Shown: one piece after another, positions 1-9,268 of the stretch
Numbering within the stretch: the stretch's first letter is position 1
How the letters are laid out: every line of letters starts with the position of its first letter
Assembly (NCBI GenBank): GCA_963781215.1
Contig: CAWAFE010000037.1
Location: 43,228-107,227, forward strand
Source of the DNA: AP-15 sp963781215
GTDB taxonomy: Bacteria; Pseudomonadota; Alphaproteobacteria; ATCC43930; CGMCC-115725
DNA: 64,000 nt
Direction: 5' to 3'
Position numbers and translations under genes: made by a program
The notes under the pieces: generated by a model
Databases searched by the model: none
Told to the model about the DNA's origin: nothing
Seen by the model: the letters and a program-made list of their open reading frames with translations, nothing else

Positions 1-428
1 TAGGCCTCGGGATGGCGCACCTGGTAGCCAAGGATCGTCGCCCCTGGACGCGGCGCCGCCGCCTTGCGCAACATCGCCGGCAGGCCGTCGCCGTAAAAGA
101 TGTTGTCGCCCAGAACCAGGGCGACATGATCGCCGGCGATGAAGTCGCGGCCGATGATCAGCGCCTGCGCCAACCCCTCCGGCCGCTGCTGTACCGCATA
201 ATCGATCGACACGCCCCATTGGCGACCGTCGCGCAGCAGCATCTCGAACCGCGCGCGCTCCGGCGCGGTCGTGATCACCAGGATGTCGCGGATCCCGGCC
301 AGCATCAGCGTCGACAGCGGGTAATACACCATCGGCTTGTCGTACACCGGCAACAGCTGCTTGCTGACCGCCAGCGTGGCCGGATAGAGGCGGGTGCCGT
401 GACCGCCGGCGAGAATGATCCCCTTCAT
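1..428 (-). CDS. rmlA: Glucose-1-phosphate thymidylyltransferase, 3' end beyond window
   Basis: Joins glucose-1-phosphate and dTTP into dTDP-glucose, the first step of dTDP-L-rhamnose synthesis, in the cytoplasm. The minus strand reads from an ATG at 428 and opens with MKGIILAGGHGTRLYPAT, the nucleotidyltransferase signature loop, followed by SKQLLPVYDKPM and VLGDNIFYGDG, all typical of RmlA. About 142 codons are visible and the C-terminal half lies outside the window, so intactness cannot be judged. It starts 37 bp after the stop of the UDP-xylose synthase gene on the same strand and is probably the third gene of a ugd-uxs-rmlA operon feeding polysaccharide synthesis. Confidence 0.9.
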   Translation of the reverse strand, partial: MKGIILAGGHGTRLYPATLAVSKQLLPVYDKPMVYYPLSTLMLAGIRDILVITTAPERARFEMLLRDGRQWGVSIDYAVQQRPEGLAQALIIGRDFIAGDHVALVLGDNIFYGDGLPAMLRKAAAPRPGATILGYQVRHPEA

Positions 429-465
429 CGAAATCGGCGACGCCGATCGAGCTTTGCCGACGAAG

Positions 466-1470
466 TCACGATGCCGCGGCCGGCGCCGGATTGCCGCTCT
501 CAGCGCGATTTCGCCCGCGCATGGCGAGCAGCCTGTCGAAATAAGCGATCGTGCGGGCGAGGCCATCATCGAGCGCGGTGCGCGGTTCCCAGTCGAGCAC
601 CGAGCGAGCCTGCGCGATATCCGGGCAGCGCTGAACCGGATCGTCGACGGGTAGCGGGCGGAAGACGATCGACGAGCGCGAGCCGGTCAGGGCGATGACC
701 CGATCGGCGAGCTCGGCGACCGAAGTTTCCACCGGGTTGCCGAGGTTGACCGGGCCGGTGACGTCGTCCTCGGCCGCCATCAGGCGCACGAACCCCTCTA
801 TCAGGTCGTCGACAAAGCAAAAGGCGCGGGTCTGGGCGCCGGTGCCGTAGAGGGTGATGGGCTCGTTGCCGAGCGCCTGGACGATGAAATTCGAGACGAC
901 ACGCCCGTCATTGGGGTGCATGCGCGGCCCATAGGTGTTGAAGATGCGGGCGACGCGGATGCGCAGTCGGTGCTGGCGGTAATAGTCGAAGAACAGGGTC
1001 TCGGCGCAGCGCTTGCCCTCGTCGTAGCAAGCGCGCGGGCCGATCGGGTTGACGTTGCCGCGATAGCTTTCGGGCTGCGGGTGTAGGGTCGGGTCGCCGT
1101 AGACCTCTGAGGTGGAGGCCTGGAAGATCTTGGCCTTCACCCGCTTGGCGAGCCCCAGCATGTTGATGGCGCCGATGACGCTGGTCTTGGTGGTCTGCAC
1201 CGGGTCGAACTGGTAGTGGATCGGCGAGGCCGGGCAGGCGAGGTTGTAGATCTCGTCGACCTCGACAAAGAGCGGATGGGTGATGTCGTGCCGCATCGCC
1301 TCGAAATGCGGGTCGCCGAGCAGATGGGCGATGTTGTCCTTCCGCCCGGTGAAGTAATTGTCGACGCAGAGCACGTCGTCGCCGCGGGCGATCAGGCGCT
1401 CGCACAGATGCGAGCCGAGAAACCCGGCGCCGCCGGTGACAAGGACGCGCTTGGCTACGACGCTGCTCAT
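466..1470 (-). CDS. UDP-glucuronate decarboxylase (UDP-xylose synthase)
   Basis: Extended short-chain dehydrogenase predicted to turn UDP-glucuronate into UDP-xylose with bound NAD. The 334-residue protein has the GGAGFLG nucleotide-binding loop near residues 13-19, a TSEVYGDP segment around 120-127 and the catalytic YxxxK pair at Y149/K153 inside a stretch typical of UXS (VNPIGPRACYDEGKR). I take the ATG at 1470, which leads straight into the Rossmann strand; the frame stays open upstream without family similarity. It lies 29 bp after the stop of UDP-glucose dehydrogenase, whose product is its substrate, so the pair forms a two-step route. A related decarboxylating epimerase is the only realistic alternative. 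Confidence 0.9.
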   Translation of the reverse strand: MSSVVAKRVLVTGGAGFLGSHLCERLIARGDDVLCVDNYFTGRKDNIAHLLGDPHFEAMRHDITHPLFVEVDEIYNLACPASPIHYQFDPVQTTKTSVIGAINMLGLAKRVKAKIFQASTSEVYGDPTLHPQPESYRGNVNPIGPRACYDEGKRCAETLFFDYYRQHRLRIRVARIFNTYGPRMHPNDGRVVSNFIVQALGNEPITLYGTGAQTRAFCFVDDLIEGFVRLMAAEDDVTGPVNLGNPVETSVAELADRVIALTGSRSSIVFRPLPVDDPVQRCPDIAQARSVLDWEPRTALDDGLARTIAYFDRLLAMRGRNRAESGNPAPAAAS

Positions 1471-1499
1471 GCGAATACCTTCTGGCCAGAGCGTTGAGA

Positions 1500-2840
1500 T
1501 CAGGCAAGCGCCCGCAATTCGGGCCGGGCGAGCCGCACGGGCCGGCCGATGCTGACATAGGAGAAGCCCGCCGCGACCATCTCCTGTGGCTGATAGATGT
1601 TGCGCAGATCGATCACCAGCGGGGTTTCGAGCAGCCTCCTGACCCGGCCGAGGTCGAGCGCCCGGAACGCGTTCCATTCGGTGACGAGGATCAGGGCGTC
1701 GGCCGCTTCCATCGTCTCGTACGCGTCCTTGCAGTAGACGAGGTCGGGCAAAAGCTCCTTCGCTGCGTCCATCCCTTCCGGGTCGAAGGCGCGGATCGTC
1801 GCCCCCGCCGCCGTCAGGCGCGGCAGGATTTCAAGGCTCGGGCTGTCGCGCATGTCGTCGGTGTTGGGCTTGAAGGTCAGCCCCAAAACCGCGAGCGTCT
1901 TGCCCCCGACATCGCCGCCGCAGGCGGCAATGATCCTGTCGGCCATGCGGCGCTTGCGCGCGTCGTTGGCCTCGAGCACCGTCTCGACGATCGAGAGGCC
2001 GGCCTCGGCCTCGCGCGCGGTGCGGACCAGCGCCCGGCAGTCCTTCGGGAAGCACGAGCCGCCAAAGCCCGGCCCGGCGTGCAGAAACTTGCCGCCGATG
2101 CGGCCGTCGAGGCCGATCCCCTTGGCCACCTCCTGCACGTCGGCGCCGACCGCCTCGCACAGATCGGCGATCTCGTTGATAAAGGTGATCTTGGTGGCGA
2201 GAAAGGCGTTGGCTGCGTACTTGATCAGCTCGGCGGTTTCGATGCCGGTGAACACCATCGGCGTTTCGAGCAGGTACAACGGACGGTAGAGCGCCCGTAG
2301 GACCGCCCGCGCCGCCTCGCTGTCGGCTCCGATCACGACCCGGTCGGGGCGCATGAAATCCTCGATCGCCGAGCCTTCGCGCAGGAATTCCGGGTTCGAG
2401 GCCACGTCGAACCCGGCTTGCGGCCGGGTGCGGCGCAGGATCTCTGCGACCTTGCGCCCGGTGCCGACCGGCACCGTCGATTTTGTCACCACCACCGCGT
2501 AGTCGGTCAGCGCGCGCCCGATCTCCTCGGCGGCGGCGAAGACATAAGACAGGTCGGCGTGCCCGTCGCCGCGGCGCGACGGGGTGCCGACCGCAATGAA
2601 GATGGCGTCGGCCCCGCGCACTGCCGCGGCGAGATCGGTGGTGAATTCGAGCCGCCCCGCCGCCGCGTTGCCGGCGACCAGCGCCTCCAGCCCCGGCTCG
2701 TAGATCGGCATCTCGCCGCGCTGCAGGCGGGCGATCTTCGCCGCATCCTGGTCGACGCAGGCGACCGAAACCCCGAACTCGGAAAAGCACGCCCCCGAAA
2801 CCAGGCCCACATACCCTGTGCCGACGACTGCGATGCGCAT
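1500..2840 (-). CDS. ugd: UDP-glucose 6-dehydrogenase
   Basis: Oxidises UDP-glucose to UDP-glucuronate with two NAD+, giving the precursor of acidic exopolysaccharides and of the UDP-xylose made by the next gene. The 446-residue product has MRIAVVGTGYVGL at the N-terminus (NAD-binding Rossmann fold), a TKSTVPVGTG segment at about 119-128 and the catalytic cysteine C263 in GFGGSCFPKD. Length is normal for the family. The ATG at 2840 is chosen because the Rossmann strand begins there; a short upstream extension has no family similarity. It diverges from galE across about 140 bp, which probably holds both promoters. Confidence 0.95.
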   Translation of the reverse strand: MRIAVVGTGYVGLVSGACFSEFGVSVACVDQDAAKIARLQRGEMPIYEPGLEALVAGNAAAGRLEFTTDLAAAVRGADAIFIAVGTPSRRGDGHADLSYVFAAAEEIGRALTDYAVVVTKSTVPVGTGRKVAEILRRTRPQAGFDVASNPEFLREGSAIEDFMRPDRVVIGADSEAARAVLRALYRPLYLLETPMVFTGIETAELIKYAANAFLATKITFINEIADLCEAVGADVQEVAKGIGLDGRIGGKFLHAGPGFGGSCFPKDCRALVRTAREAEAGLSIVETVLEANDARKRRMADRIIAACGGDVGGKTLAVLGLTFKPNTDDMRDSPSLEILPRLTAAGATIRAFDPEGMDAAKELLPDLVYCKDAYETMEAADALILVTEWNAFRALDLGRVRRLLETPLVIDLRNIYQPQEMVAAGFSYVSIGRPVRLARPELRALA

Positions 2841-2980
2841 CCCGTTCGATCCTCGCACGAATGCAGCGGTAAACGATGCCGCTGCGCTATTATTCCGCCC
2901 CACGTATCCGTGTCACCGGAAGAAGAGGCGCGGCTGCCGCGTTGTCTTTGTTATTAGCACGTTCCGAGCCGGCAATAGGC

Positions 2981-3976
2981 ATGTTGCAATCGATCCTGGT
3001 CACGGGCGGCGCGGGGTATATCGGGTCGCACGCCTGCAAAGTTCTGGCGCGCGCCGGCTACCGGCCCGTTGTGTTCGACAATCTGTCGCGCGGGCATCGC
3101 CAAGCGGTGCGTTGGGGGCCGCTCGTCGAGGGCGATCTTGCCGACCGCGAGCACCTGGCAGCAACGCTGGCGGAGCATCGGGTGTCGGCGGTCCTGCATT
3201 TTGCCGCCTTCGCCTATGTCGGCGAGTCGGTCGCCGAGCCGGCGCTCTACTATCGCAACAATCTCGGCGGCACATTGTCGCTGCTCGACGCGATGCGCGA
3301 TGCCGGGGTGGACGAAATCGTCTTTTCCTCGACCTGCGCCACCTACGGCGTTCCGGAACGGATGCCGATCGCCGAGACGGCGGCGCAGCTGCCGGTCAAC
3401 CCCTATGGCGAGACCAAGCTCGCGATCGAGCGGGCATTGCGCTGGTACGGCAAAGCCTACGGCCTGCGCTCGGTGTCTCTGCGCTATTTCAACGCCGCCG
3501 GCGCCGATCCCGAGGGCGAGATCGGCGAATTGCACCAGCCGGAAACGCATCTCGTGCCGCTCGTGCTGCAGGCGGCGCTGAGGCAGCGGCCGGCGATTGA
3601 CGTCTACGGCACCGATTATCCGACCCCGGACGGAACGCCGATCCGCGACTATATCCATGTTCAGGACCTGGCTGTCGCCCACCTGCGCGCACTCCAATAC
3701 CTGCGCGCAGGCGGCGACAGCGCGGCGCTCAACCTCGGGACCGGCCGCGGACATTCGGTGCGCGAGGTGATCGCCGCCGCCGAGGCGGTCGCCGGGTGCA
3801 AGGTTCCCTGCCGCGCGGCGCCGCGCCGCCCAGGGGACCCGCCGGCGCTGGTGGCCGATCCGAGCCGTGCCGCCGAGCTCATCGGCTGGCGGGCGGAGCA
3901 CTCGGACCTCGATACCATCATCAGGACCGCGCTCGCCTGGCACAGGAGCAACGGTGGCGGTCGGTCGGAGGTTTGA
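2981..3976 (+). CDS. galE: UDP-glucose 4-epimerase
   Basis: Interconverts UDP-glucose and UDP-galactose using tightly bound NAD. The 331-residue product starts MLQSILVTGGAGYIGSHAC, and the catalytic YxxxK is Y142/K146 (NPYGETK). The SSTCATYG serine/threonine segment and the RYFNAAGADPEGEIGE segment are typical of GalE. I start at the ATG at 2981 because the dinucleotide-binding strand follows at once; the frame is open about 100 bp further up without similarity. Transcribed away from ugd and about 120 bp ahead of the glycosidase-glycosyltransferase gene, so it probably supplies UDP-galactose to the same polymer. Confidence 0.93.
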   Translation: MLQSILVTGGAGYIGSHACKVLARAGYRPVVFDNLSRGHRQAVRWGPLVEGDLADREHLAATLAEHRVSAVLHFAAFAYVGESVAEPALYYRNNLGGTLSLLDAMRDAGVDEIVFSSTCATYGVPERMPIAETAAQLPVNPYGETKLAIERALRWYGKAYGLRSVSLRYFNAAGADPEGEIGELHQPETHLVPLVLQAALRQRPAIDVYGTDYPTPDGTPIRDYIHVQDLAVAHLRALQYLRAGGDSAALNLGTGRGHSVREVIAAAEAVAGCKVPCRAAPRRPGDPPALVADPSRAAELIGWRAEHSDLDTIIRTALAWHRSNGGGRSEV

Positions 3977-4098
3977 CCCGTCGCGCGGCGGCCTGGCCTC
4001 ATCCGGCCGCTTGGAATGAATCCGACAGTCGCTCGTTGTGCGAGCGTCGCCCGGCGGGGATAGACGGTCGGCGGCACGGTTCCCGGGAGCTCCAGCGA

Positions 4099-6693
4099 AT
4101 GACCATGGTCGAGGTCGACGAGATCGCCGCACGACCGGCGCCGATGCCAATGGCGCCGGCCCAGCCGAGCCCGATCCGCGTGCACGGCAAGTTCTTCTTT
4201 GCCGGGGAAGAAAAGCATTTCGTCAAAGGCGTGACATACGGCCCGTTTCCGATCGGCGAGCACGGCGCGCCGTTCCCCGATCCCGAGATTGTCGATACCG
4301 ATTTCGCACTGATGGGTGAAGCCGGCATTAACACCGTGCGAGTCTTCACCGTGCCGCCGCTGTGGCTGCTCGACAAGGCGCGCGACGCGGGCTTGAAGCT
4401 CCTGGTTGGGCTGCCGTGGTCGCAGCACATCACCTTTCTCGACAGTCCTGCGACCCGCACCCAGATCCGGCAGGCTCTGTTGGCCGGCGTGCGCGCCTGC
4501 CGCTGCCATCCGGCCGTTTTCGCCTATCTCGTCGGCAACGAGATCCCGCCCGACATGATCCGCTGGCACGGCGCCGAGCCGGTGCGCCGCTTCCTGCGCG
4601 GCCTCGTCGCCGGGGTCAAGGAGGCGCATCCGGGCGCGCTCGTCAGCTACGCCAACTTCCCTTCGACCGAGTACCTGACGATCGACTTCACTGATTTTGT
4701 CTGCTTCAACATCTATCTGCATGAGGAGGCGGCGTTTCGCCGCTACATCGCACGGCTGCACAACCTCGCTGTCGACCGGCCGCTGGTGCTGACCGAATTC
4801 GGCGTCGACTCGATCCGCGAGGGCGAGGAGGGGCAGCGGCAGATCCTGTCCTGGCAGGTGCGTACGGCCTTCGAGGCCGGGGTTGCCGGCACCTGCGTCT
4901 TCGCCTGGACCGACGAGTGGTTCACCGGCGGCCACCTGATCGAGGATTGGGCCTTTGGCCTCGTCGACAGCGAGCGCCGGCCGAAGGCTTCGTTCGCCGA
5001 GGTCGAGCGGCAGTACAACGGCGCCCTGCCGCCGCGGTTGCCACGCTATCCGCGGGTGTCGGTCGTGGTCTGCGCCTACAACGCCGAGCGCACAATGGAC
5101 CAGTGCCTGGCCTCGCTCGAAGTCTTGAGCTACCCGGATTACGAGGTCATCGTCGTCAATGACGGCTCGCGCGACCGCACCCTCGAGATAGCCGAGAGCT
5201 ATCACTATTGCCGGATCATCAGCCAGCCGAACAAGGGGCTGAGCGTCGCCCGCAATGTCGGCGCCGAGGCCGCCACCGGCGAGATCGTCGCCTATACCGA
5301 CAGCGACTGCGTCGCCGATCCGGATTGGCTGACCTATCTCGTCGCCAAGATGGAGGCGGGCGGGCTCGCGGCCTGCGGCGGCCCGAACTTCCCCCCACCC
5401 GAGGACAACCTCGTGCCGGCCGCGGTCGCGGTGTCGCCGGGCGGGCCGACTCACGTGCTGCTGAGCGACGAGGCCGCCGAGCACATCGCCGGCTGCAACA
5501 TGGCGTTCCGGCGCGAGGCTTTGCTGGCCCTCGGCGGCTTCGACCCGGTCTACCGCGCCGCCGGCGACGATGTCGACATCTGCTGGCGCTTTCAGGATGC
5601 CGGCCACACGATCGGCTTCAGCCCGGCGGCCGTGGTTTGGCATTTCCGCCGCAATACGGTCGCCGCCTATTGCAACCAGCAGCGCGGCTACGGCAAGGCC
5701 GAGGCGCTGGTCTATTCGAAGCACCCGTTTCGCTTCAACCTGTTCGGCCAGGCAAAATGGCTCGGCCGGATCTATGGCGACCTGTCGACGGCACTGCTGC
5801 TGTCACGCCGGCCGGTGATCTATTCCGGGGTGTTCGGGCGCGGCCTGTTCCAGACGATGTACGAGCCGCCTTCTTCGCTGACCGCGTTTTTGCCGCTGAC
5901 CTTCGAGTGGAGTGCCGCCGCCCTTCCCCTGGCGCTCGCCGGGATCATCGGCGGCGGCTGGCTGTGGCTTCTAACGGTGCCATTGCTGACAACCTGGGTC
6001 ATGTGCGTCAACGGCGCGCGCAAGGCGCCGATCGACGCGCGCTTTGCCGGGCTGAAGGCTCGGGCGCTCGTCGCCTTGCTGATTTATCTCGGCCCGCTGT
6101 TGCGCGGCTGGGAGCGCCTCAAATGGCGCGTCCGGGAAAGGCGCGCGCAGCCGCATATCGGCCCCGTCGAGACCGAGCAGCGCGCCCGCATTTCATGGCG
6201 CGACCGCGCTCTGCTGCTCTCCTATTGGAGCGAGACGGGCGCCGAGAAGGAAGCGCTGCTCGGCGGCCTGATGGAATTCCTGGTGCCGCAGAAATACTTC
6301 GTGGTGCCAGATACCGGTTGGAGCGGCTGGGATCTTGAAATCGCCCGCGGCCTGTGCGGCCGGGCGTTGGTGCTGGTCTGCGCCGAGAACCATGGCGGCA
6401 TGAAGCGCCTGCTGCGCGTGCGCTGCGCGATGCGGCTGTCGCGCTTTGCCCTTTTTGTGCTGCGCGGCGCCGCGGCGCTGACCGCCTTCGCGCTGATCCT
6501 CGGCTGGCCGCTCCCGGCGGCGGCGATCGCTGCCGCCGGGATCGCTGGCTTCGCCGCGATGGGGTGCCAGCTCGTCGGTTTCGGACGGTTGATGCACCGC
6601 ATCATCGAGGCGGTAGCCAGGCAGGCGCGGCTGACCCCGGTCGAGCCCAAATTGCGCGAGCCGCTGCCGGTTCCCGCTGCGAGCCCGGCCTGA
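4099..6693 (+). CDS. Glycoside hydrolase (clan A-like) fused to family 2 glycosyltransferase, membrane protein
   Basis: An 864-residue two-enzyme protein. Residues about 25-310 look like a TIM-barrel glycosidase of the GH2/GH5 (clan A) type. The expected acid/base glutamate is present as E148 in VGNEIPP and the nucleophile as E233 in LVLTEFGVD. From about residue 318 a GT2 domain begins (VSVVVCAYNAE, then VNDGSRDRT, the YTDSDC metal-binding aspartates near 400 and DDVDICW near 491). Hydrophobic segments at about 594-640 and 780-835 suggest membrane anchoring, with GT2 facing the cytoplasm. I start at the ATG at 4099, preceded by GGGAGC. It sits between galE and an ABC exporter, so it probably builds or trims an exported polysaccharide. 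Acceptor and linkage are unknown. Confidence 0.8.
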   Translation: MTMVEVDEIAARPAPMPMAPAQPSPIRVHGKFFFAGEEKHFVKGVTYGPFPIGEHGAPFPDPEIVDTDFALMGEAGINTVRVFTVPPLWLLDKARDAGLKLLVGLPWSQHITFLDSPATRTQIRQALLAGVRACRCHPAVFAYLVGNEIPPDMIRWHGAEPVRRFLRGLVAGVKEAHPGALVSYANFPSTEYLTIDFTDFVCFNIYLHEEAAFRRYIARLHNLAVDRPLVLTEFGVDSIREGEEGQRQILSWQVRTAFEAGVAGTCVFAWTDEWFTGGHLIEDWAFGLVDSERRPKASFAEVERQYNGALPPRLPRYPRVSVVVCAYNAERTMDQCLASLEVLSYPDYEVIVVNDGSRDRTLEIAESYHYCRIISQPNKGLSVARNVGAEAATGEIVAYTDSDCVADPDWLTYLVAKMEAGGLAACGGPNFPPPEDNLVPAAVAVSPGGPTHVLLSDEAAEHIAGCNMAFRREALLALGGFDPVYRAAGDDVDICWRFQDAGHTIGFSPAAVVWHFRRNTVAAYCNQQRGYGKAEALVYSKHPFRFNLFGQAKWLGRIYGDLSTALLLSRRPVIYSGVFGRGLFQTMYEPPSSLTAFLPLTFEWSAAALPLALAGIIGGGWLWLLTVPLLTTWVMCVNGARKAPIDARFAGLKARALVALLIYLGPLLRGWERLKWRVRERRAQPHIGPVETEQRARISWRDRALLLSYWSETGAEKEALLGGLMEFLVPQKYFVVPDTGWSGWDLEIARGLCGRALVLVCAENHGGMKRLLRVRCAMRLSRFALFVLRGAAALTAFALILGWPLPAAAIAAAGIAGFAAMGCQLVGFGRLMHRIIEAVARQARLTPVEPKLREPLPVPAASPA

Positions 6694-6750
6694 CCGGCGA
6701 TACGCGGCGGGGATCTTGCGCCGACTCGATCGCCAGCAGCCAGGGGCGCC

Positions 6751-8535
6751 ATGCTGACCAAGCTCCTGCCCTACCTGAAGCCCTATCGCGGGCAGCTCGC
6801 TTGGGCGCTGGCGCAGGTGTTCCTGAGCGCCCTTTTCGAGCTGGCGAAACCGTGGCCGTTGCAGGTGGTCATCGATAACGTGCTCGGCGGCAAGCCGTTC
6901 CCGCTCGCGGCGTTCGGGTCGTGGGCGCCGGGCCGGCTTCTCGTCTTCGCCTGCCTCGCGATGGTGCTCGCTCATTTGGGCAGCGGCGCGCTGACCCTGC
7001 TGCACAACTACACGACGATCCGCGTCGGACAGAGCATGGTCAACGATCTGCGCGGCGCTCTTTACGCCCACCTCCAGCGGCTCTCGCTCGCCTTTCACAG
7101 CCGGCAGCGGGTAGGCGATCTCCTTTACCGGGTAACCTCCGACAGCTTTGCCGTGCAGACGGTCATCATGAACGGCGTGCTGCCGATCCTGTCGGCGGTG
7201 GTGCTGCTCGCCGGCATGCTCATTGTGCTGTTTCCTCTAGACCCGGCGCTGACGGTGCTGGCGCTGACGATCGTCCCGGTGCTGTTCATCCTGATCGGCC
7301 TCTTCAACAAGAAGATCGTCGATGTGGCGACCGAGGTGCGCGACACCGAGAGCCGCGTCTATTCGCTCGTCCAGTGGGCGATGTCGTCGATCAAGGTGGT
7401 CCAAGCCTTCACCAAGGAGGAAGAAGAGCACCGCCGCTTTATGGGGGCGAGCCGCGAGAGCCTTCGGGCGACCCTGCACCTCTACAGTTGGCAGACGCTT
7501 TATTCGGGAGCGGTCAACGTCGTGATCGCCTGCGGCACGGCACTCGTCGTCTATGCCGGCGCGCGTGCCGTCACCTCGGGCGGGCTGACGGTCGGCCAGC
7601 TGATCGTGTTCATCGCTTATCTGGCGCAGCTCTACGCCCCGATCAACCAGATCACCCAGAGCTGGGGACTGATCGCCGGCGCCCGGATCGGCGCTCGCCG
7701 GGTCTTCGAGGTGCTCGACACCGAGCCCGACCTCGAGGACGGGAACCGCATTTTTCCGCCGACGGGAGCGCGCGGCGCGGTCGCCTGGCGCGGTGTCGGC
7801 TTTCGCTATCGGCCCGAGACACCGGTGCTGACGAGCATCGACCTCGAGGTCCCGGCGGGGGCCAAGATCGCCGTTGTCGGCCCGACCGGCGCCGGCAAAT
7901 CGACGCTCCTTGGCCTCTTGCCCCGCTTTTTCGATCCGTCGGCGGGGACGGTCGAGATCGACGGCGTCGATGTGCGGCAATATCGCCTGAAATCGCTGCG
8001 TAGCCAGATCGCCATGGTGCTGCAGCCGCCGCTGATCTTTCCACTCTCGGTACGCGACAACATCGCCTACGGCCGCCCCGGCGCCGGCGACGCAGAGATC
8101 GAGCGGGCGGCGAGGCTGGCGCGGATCGACGATTTGGTCGCCTCGCTCCCCGAGGGCTGGGACACCGTCATCGGCGAATCGGGCGTGCCGCTGTCGGAAG
8201 GGGAAAAGCAGCGCGTGACGATCGCCCGAGCCTTATTGCGCGACGCGCCGATCCTGATCCTCGACGAGCCGACCTCGGCGCTCGACGTCGCCACCGAGGC
8301 GCTGGTGATGTCCGGCATCGAGCGCCTGATGGAGGGCCGTACGACCTTCATCATCGCCCATCGCCTGTCGACAGTGCGGCGCTGCGACCGGATCGTCGTG
8401 CTGCAAGGCGGGACGATCGTCGAGGAGGGCACCTTGCCGGCGCTGCTGCGTCGCAACGGCGTCTTCGCCGATTATTACCGCACCCAGTTCGCGCCGGAGC
8501 ACGCCCCGCTGCCGGAAGTCCCGGTGCGCGCCTAG
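6751..8535 (+). CDS. ABC exporter, fused permease and ATPase
   Basis: A 594-residue half-transporter of the MsbA/lipid-exporter type that should work as a homodimer in the inner membrane. Six membrane helices fill residues about 15-320. The nucleotide-binding domain follows with Walker A GPTGAGKST near 377, a Q-loop in AMVLQPP, the signature LSEGEKQRV near 481, Walker B ILILDEPTSALD near 500 and the switch histidine in FIIAHRLSTVRR. The signature reads LSEGE rather than the canonical LSGGQ, a common variant. It follows the glycosidase-glycosyltransferase gene by 57 bp on the same strand, so a lipid-linked or polymeric sugar is the likely cargo, though sequence alone cannot fix it. Confidence 0.88.
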   Translation: MLTKLLPYLKPYRGQLAWALAQVFLSALFELAKPWPLQVVIDNVLGGKPFPLAAFGSWAPGRLLVFACLAMVLAHLGSGALTLLHNYTTIRVGQSMVNDLRGALYAHLQRLSLAFHSRQRVGDLLYRVTSDSFAVQTVIMNGVLPILSAVVLLAGMLIVLFPLDPALTVLALTIVPVLFILIGLFNKKIVDVATEVRDTESRVYSLVQWAMSSIKVVQAFTKEEEEHRRFMGASRESLRATLHLYSWQTLYSGAVNVVIACGTALVVYAGARAVTSGGLTVGQLIVFIAYLAQLYAPINQITQSWGLIAGARIGARRVFEVLDTEPDLEDGNRIFPPTGARGAVAWRGVGFRYRPETPVLTSIDLEVPAGAKIAVVGPTGAGKSTLLGLLPRFFDPSAGTVEIDGVDVRQYRLKSLRSQIAMVLQPPLIFPLSVRDNIAYGRPGAGDAEIERAARLARIDDLVASLPEGWDTVIGESGVPLSEGEKQRVTIARALLRDAPILILDEPTSALDVATEALVMSGIERLMEGRTTFIIAHRLSTVRRCDRIVVLQGGTIVEEGTLPALLRRNGVFADYYRTQFAPEHAPLPEVPVRA

Positions 8536-8568
8536 CTCGCCCCGCTCATCCCAGCCGCGGAGCGGACC

Positions 8569-9183
8569 TCACCCGAACGGCAGGTGCACCAGCAGAAAGT
8601 AGCCGTTGATCGTCAGCAGCACGGCGACGACGGCGAGCACGCTGCTGAGGCCGAGGATCGGGCGCGACACCGCGACGATGCTGACCGAGCCCAGCACGAT
8701 CGCGATCTGGAACAGCGCCTCGGCGAAATCGAAATTCGGGTCGCGCTCAGCGGCGTGGTCGCGCCTGGCTTCGAGCTCCTTGGCCTTGGCGAGCAGCTCC
8801 TTCTTGCCTTCGCCGGTCGACGGGTCGCTTTCGTAGCGCTCGGCCCGCGTGCGAAACCGCTTGACCAGCCCTTCGATCTTGGCCTTGGCCTGGTCGGGCA
8901 TTTCGGGTAGGGCGGCAAGCTGCGCCTCAAGCTGGTCGGCGGTCAGCTGCAGCGCGGTTTGGCGAATGTTGCGCGCCTGATAGAAGCCGTAGACGTCGGA
9001 GGCGCGGATGTTGGCGTCGAGCATTGTTTTCGTCGCGTTCGACCCGCCGAGCGCGGCGATCGCCAGCAGCATCGCGACGACGCCGAGATAGACCGCGGCG
9101 AGCCTGCGGAACCTCCCGTCTTCGTGCGCGCTTCCCCCCTCGTGGCCGCCATGGATCGTCTCGGCGATTTCAGTCAATTCCAT
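8569..9183 (-). CDS. DUF4337 family membrane protein
   Basis: A 204-residue protein with one N-terminal membrane helix (about residues 28-46), a long charged and probably helical middle rich in Lys, Glu and Arg (about 85-150), and two C-terminal helices ending near the last residue (about 160-200). This arrangement and the WHAxx-like FYQARNIRQTALQL stretch after the first helix fit the DUF4337 family, whose function is unknown. The ATG at 9183 starts MELTEIAETIHG; the open frame upstream is non-homologous. It converges on the ABC exporter and stands alone between the polysaccharide and hslVU regions. Confidence 0.7.
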   Translation of the reverse strand: MELTEIAETIHGGHEGGSAHEDGRFRRLAAVYLGVVAMLLAIAALGGSNATKTMLDANIRASDVYGFYQARNIRQTALQLTADQLEAQLAALPEMPDQAKAKIEGLVKRFRTRAERYESDPSTGEGKKELLAKAKELEARRDHAAERDPNFDFAEALFQIAIVLGSVSIVAVSRPILGLSSVLAVVAVLLTINGYFLLVHLPFG

Positions 9184-9268
9184 CCTCCCCTCCGCTTCCG
9201 GCAATGCCGCGCCGTTAGGACCTGCCCGACGCGGCGTCAAGAGTGGAGAGGGTATCCTCCTGCGCCGT

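Noticed and set aside
3661..5724. 687-codon open frame on the minus strand opposite the glycosidase-glycosyltransferase gene
   Set aside because: Antisense to a gene with intact catalytic motifs; composition is typical of a shadow frame and it has no ribosome site.
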